Under the pieces are notes generated by a model, which saw only the letters and a list, made by a program, of their open reading frames with translations, was not told the origin of the DNA and made no database searches. Shown piece by piece: positions 6,722 through 9,146 of a stretch of 9,146 nt of DNA. Within the stretch, counting starts at the first letter, position 1; every line of letters starts with the position of its first letter. This DNA comes from Bacilli bacterium (lineage in GTDB: Bacteria > Bacillota_I > Bacilli_A > RFN20 > CAG-288): positions 1 through 9,146 of the forward strand of contig JALFLX010000117.1 in the NCBI GenBank assembly GCA_022774485.1. The letters run 5' to 3'. The position numbers and the translations under genes are program-made.

Positions 6722-8008
6722 ATGCTCGATTTTATACCTGAACTATCGATTCTCCATCTCGTAGTCGACAAGAGGCAGTCTTTTCAGTCTGCTGTTTTTG
6801 ATGTGACTGTAAAAGAGAAAGTCGACAAGCGCGAAATCCCTCAAATCCGCTCTTATGTCAGCGGGGTGTTAGTCGAGTTTCAACCACTTGTCTTTGAATG
6901 TCTTGACACGCTTCCTTATGACAGAGAAGATCCTGCTTTTCTCCTCAACATGATTCTTCTCTTCCACCTTAGAAATAAGACAGAAGAGGAAGAAGAGATC
7001 CGAAAGAAATACCTCCTCACCTTCGACAAGATGAGATATGAAGGAAATCCTTTTGAGAACTTCGAAAAATTGCAAGAGAGAGCGAAAACTCCCTTTGTTA
7101 TCCCCGATGAGATTAAGAAAAAAGCGGAAAACCTTTACTACAGCCTCTTTTATCTCTTACCCAAATTCTATGTCGAACTCCTCATCAAACAGTGGGGAAA
7201 AGAGATGATGAAGAAAATCGCATACAACATCAGAACGAAAAGAGAAAACTACTTCTTCTCTTTGGAGGATAAACCCCTAAATGAAGCGTTAACTCCTTAT
7301 TTAGAGCCAGTCTCTTTAGAAGGGTTCCACTCCGCGCTCTATAAGACCAGAGATGATGTCAAGAAAGCATTCACTTTGGCGGAATTAAAAAACGAGAACA
7401 AGCTTCTTCCGGTTCCTTATCTTTTCTTAAAGGCAATCTCAGAAGTCGAACTTCCTGAAATTCAACCTCGGCTCTTAATATTAGGCGGACAAAACGCCTT
7501 TTCTCCAGCTCCTTTTGCCATCAAAATCAAAGATTCCTTTGAGCCGGAGCTCTCTTATCAGATTTCAAAACCAGAACACTACCGCTTAGCGATTTCCTTG
7601 ATTCATCTTTACCATTTCTATTTTATCAAGCCTATCATTTGCAAAGACAATTTGCTCTCTTCTCACTTTGAAGAGAACTCCTATGACCTTGTTGTCACGT
7701 TAGCGAAGTCGACCAAAGACTCGATCGGAAGAACCTTAGAAGAAAAGATGTCGTATCTTTCTCTCGAAGACTTCTACCACGCGAGAGAACAGATTCAGAT
7801 TCAGCTGAATCAGAACAAAGACTTTGTCAAAGTTGGAGGAACACTTCTCTTCCTTTGCTTCTCCTTTGATCAGGAGCAGACCACAGAGGCGATCAACCGT
7901 TTTCTTAAACGCAATCCGAATTTCAAACTGATCAAAGAGGAGATGATTTTCCCTCAGAGAAAGAAATCGAACAGCGGCTACTATGCCCTGCTCAGGAGGT
8001 TACAATGA
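6722..8008 (+). CDS. Degenerate RsmB/Sun-family protein, probably without methyltransferase activity
   Basis: RsmB makes 5-methylcytosine 967 of 16S rRNA. This 428-residue protein has RsmB length and position (directly before rlmN and prpC) and reads along the family by eye: a helical NusB-like N-terminal part (about 1-125); YYSLFYLLPKFYVELLIKQWG (139-159) like the usual HSxPEWLVxxWxxxxG; YDLVV (321-325) in the motif IV strand; VGGTLLFLCFSFDQEQTTEAI (371-391) like PGGTLVYSTCTLxPEENExxV; and SGYYALLRRL at the end like DGFFxAxLxR. The catalytic parts are gone: the SAM loop DLCAAPGGKT reads ILGGQNAFSP (253-262), DAPCSG reads LAKSTK (327-332, Cys to Ser), and the TC of STCT reads CF (379-380). 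No frameshift or stop interrupts it, so it looks maintained. It may bind rRNA or assembly partners without methylating. No symbol is given because rsmB activity is not expected. The stop overlaps rlmN by ATGA. Confidence 0.75.
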   Translation: MLDFIPELSILHLVVDKRQSFQSAVFDVTVKEKVDKREIPQIRSYVSGVLVEFQPLVFECLDTLPYDREDPAFLLNMILLFHLRNKTEEEEEIRKKYLLTFDKMRYEGNPFENFEKLQERAKTPFVIPDEIKKKAENLYYSLFYLLPKFYVELLIKQWGKEMMKKIAYNIRTKRENYFFSLEDKPLNEALTPYLEPVSLEGFHSALYKTRDDVKKAFTLAELKNENKLLPVPYLFLKAISEVELPEIQPRLLILGGQNAFSPAPFAIKIKDSFEPELSYQISKPEHYRLAISLIHLYHFYFIKPIICKDNLLSSHFEENSYDLVVTLAKSTKDSIGRTLEEKMSYLSLEDFYHAREQIQIQLNQNKDFVKVGGTLLFLCFSFDQEQTTEAINRFLKRNPNFKLIKEEMIFPQRKKSNSGYYALLRRLQ

Positions 8009-9039
8009 ACAGCATTTATTCCTATTCCTTAGAAGAGCTGACGAAAATCATGCTCGCCATGGGACAATCCGCTTACCGAAGCAAACAAATTTTCTCCTGG
8101 CTTTATAAAAAGAGAGTCAAATCATTCGATGAGATGAACGATATTTCCCTTTCCTTTCGAGAAGAGCTCAAGAAGAATTTCGACTTCTTCCTACCTACAA
8201 TTGATGTGATGGAGAAGAGCAAAGATGGCACCATCAAGTGTCTGTTCAAACTCAGAGATGGTGAGAGAGTAGAAGGTGTCTTAATGCATTATGTCTACGG
8301 CTACTCTGTCTGTGTCTCCTCACAAGTCGGCTGCAACATGTCGTGCGCATTTTGCGCTTCCGGCCTTTTGAAAAAGAAAAGAAACCTTACTCCCGATGAG
8401 ATGTTAGGACAAGTGCTCGCCTTCGATGAAATCTTAAGAAAAGATGGGAATCATGTCACTCACTGTGTCGTGATGGGAACAGGAGAACCTTTTGACAATT
8501 ACGATAATGTCCTCTCCTTCATCCGTATCCTCAACTCTCCTTTCGCCTTAGATATCGGCGCTCGTCACATCACTGTCTCCACCTGCGGTGTTGTTCCCTC
8601 GATTCTCCGCTTTGGAAAAGAAGGCTTACAAGTCAACCTTGCAATCTCCCTCCACGCTCCGACAAATGAGCTGAGAGACAAGCTGATGCCGATTAACAAA
8701 GCCTATCCGCTTGAGAAACTCATCCCGGCAATCATCCAATACGGAAATGACTCAAACGGTAGAAGAGTCACCTTCGAATACATCCTCATCAAAGGAGTCA
8801 ACGACTCCATTGAAGATGCCAAAAAGCTAGAACGACTCATCCGTCCCACCTTCGGTTTTGTCAATTTAATCCCGTATAATCCAGTTGTTGAAAACGGATA
8901 TGAAAGAGCTGATGATGAGAGTGTCGCACTCTTCCACAACTACCTCCTCTCTAAGAAAGTAAAGTCGACCATCCGCAAAGAATTCGGCAGCGACATCGAT
9001 GCTGCCTGCGGTCAACTGAGGGCGAAATATGAACGATAA
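8005..9039 (+). CDS. rlmN: Dual-specificity RNA methyltransferase RlmN (23S A2503 / tRNA A37)
   Basis: A radical-SAM enzyme that methylates C2 of A2503 in 23S rRNA and of A37 in some tRNAs, in the cytoplasm. The 344-residue protein has the cluster motif CNMSCAFC with Cys110, Cys114 and Cys117 binding the 4Fe-4S centre, the SAM-contacting GTGEP (158-162), SLHAPTNELRDKLMPIN (215-231), NLIPYNP (287-293), and the C-terminal DIDAACGQL in which Cys335 matches the methyl-carrying Cys355 of E. coli RlmN. The RNLTPDEMLGQV stretch after the cluster fits RlmN rather than the resistance enzyme Cfr, as does the locus. AGGAGG (7994-7999) lies 5 nt before the ATG, and that ATG overlaps the previous stop (ATGA), so the two genes are translationally coupled. 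The 3' end overlaps prpC by 11 nt. All key residues are present. Confidence 0.96.
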   Translation: MNSIYSYSLEELTKIMLAMGQSAYRSKQIFSWLYKKRVKSFDEMNDISLSFREELKKNFDFFLPTIDVMEKSKDGTIKCLFKLRDGERVEGVLMHYVYGYSVCVSSQVGCNMSCAFCASGLLKKKRNLTPDEMLGQVLAFDEILRKDGNHVTHCVVMGTGEPFDNYDNVLSFIRILNSPFALDIGARHITVSTCGVVPSILRFGKEGLQVNLAISLHAPTNELRDKLMPINKAYPLEKLIPAIIQYGNDSNGRRVTFEYILIKGVNDSIEDAKKLERLIRPTFGFVNLIPYNPVVENGYERADDESVALFHNYLLSKKVKSTIRKEFGSDIDAACGQLRAKYER

Positions 9040-9146
9040 AGAAAATATGTTCCAAGGTCAGATGTATTCGGCCTCTGATATCGGACTCAAACGAAAAAAC
9101 AACGAAGATGCCGCCTACTCGGCTAAGAGCCAATACGGTGTGCTCC
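9029..9146 (+). CDS. prpC: PP2C-family Ser/Thr protein phosphatase, N-terminal fragment
   Basis: Only the first 39 residues are in the window; the frame is open at the edge. SASDIGLKRKNNEDAAY (14-30) is PP2C motif 1 (SDxGxxRxxNED), whose Asp residues help hold the metal centre in PrpC/Stp phosphatases. In many Bacillota this gene follows rlmN and precedes the PASTA kinase prkC, whose targets it dephosphorylates, so prkC and rsgA are expected next. The ribosome site GAGGG (9018-9022) is 6 nt before the ATG at 9029. The ATG lies inside the rlmN tail in another frame (11-nt overlap). An in-frame ATG at 9047 is a possible alternative start but has no comparable ribosome site. Confidence 0.88.
   Translation, partial: MNDKENMFQGQMYSASDIGLKRKNNEDAAYSAKSQYGVL

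Noticed and set aside
8005..9039. Cfr-type antibiotic resistance methyltransferase
   Set aside because: The locus (before prpC) and the sequence around the cluster fit housekeeping RlmN.

Overview
The window looks like chromosomal DNA from a low-to-mid GC Gram-positive bacterium (Bacillota, perhaps an uncultured Erysipelotrichia- or Mollicutes-related Bacilli lineage). Pointers are strong AGGAGG-type ribosome sites on almost every gene, simple hairpin plus T-tract terminators, a glgC-glgD-glgA operon (GlgD is typical of Bacillota), a zinc-ribbon L32, and rlmN followed by a prpC-type phosphatase. TGA is a stop here: it ends two genes, one right before a terminator and one in an ATGA overlap, so Mycoplasma code 4 is not in use. 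The lineage assignment is inference. All genes lie on the + strand, and no tRNA, rRNA, CRISPR array, insertion sequence or phage gene was seen.

Layout. (1) 2-2023 is the C-terminal part (hinge, coiled coils, ABC head) of a JetC/MksB-like SMC protein, the ATPase of Wadjet/MksBEF-type complexes, closed by a strong terminator. No jetD/mksG gene follows. (2) 2198-5844 is a tight operon for glycogen precursor and chain synthesis: catalytic GlgC, non-catalytic GlgD, and GlgA. (3) 5950-6135 is rpmF (L32) with its own consensus-like promoter and a terminator. (4) 6190-6624 is an unrecognised 144-residue helical protein, wedged between two terminators with no clear promoter. (5) 6722-9146 is a translationally coupled run: a full-length but apparently catalytically dead RsmB/Sun-family protein, rlmN, and the start of prpC. 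This matches the rsmB-rlmN-prpC order known in many Bacillota.

How they work together. GlgC and GlgD would form a mixed ADP-glucose pyrophosphorylase that feeds GlgA. Branching enzyme and phosphorylase are not in the window. The last block is a ribosome-modification and signalling cluster (23S m2A2503 plus Ser/Thr phosphatase). The most striking observation is that the gene in the rsmB slot keeps RsmB length and fold signposts but has lost its SAM-binding motif and both catalytic cysteines. A second is the extreme codon skew of the glycogen operon (28 of 31 Val codons in glgA are GTC, none GTA or GTG).
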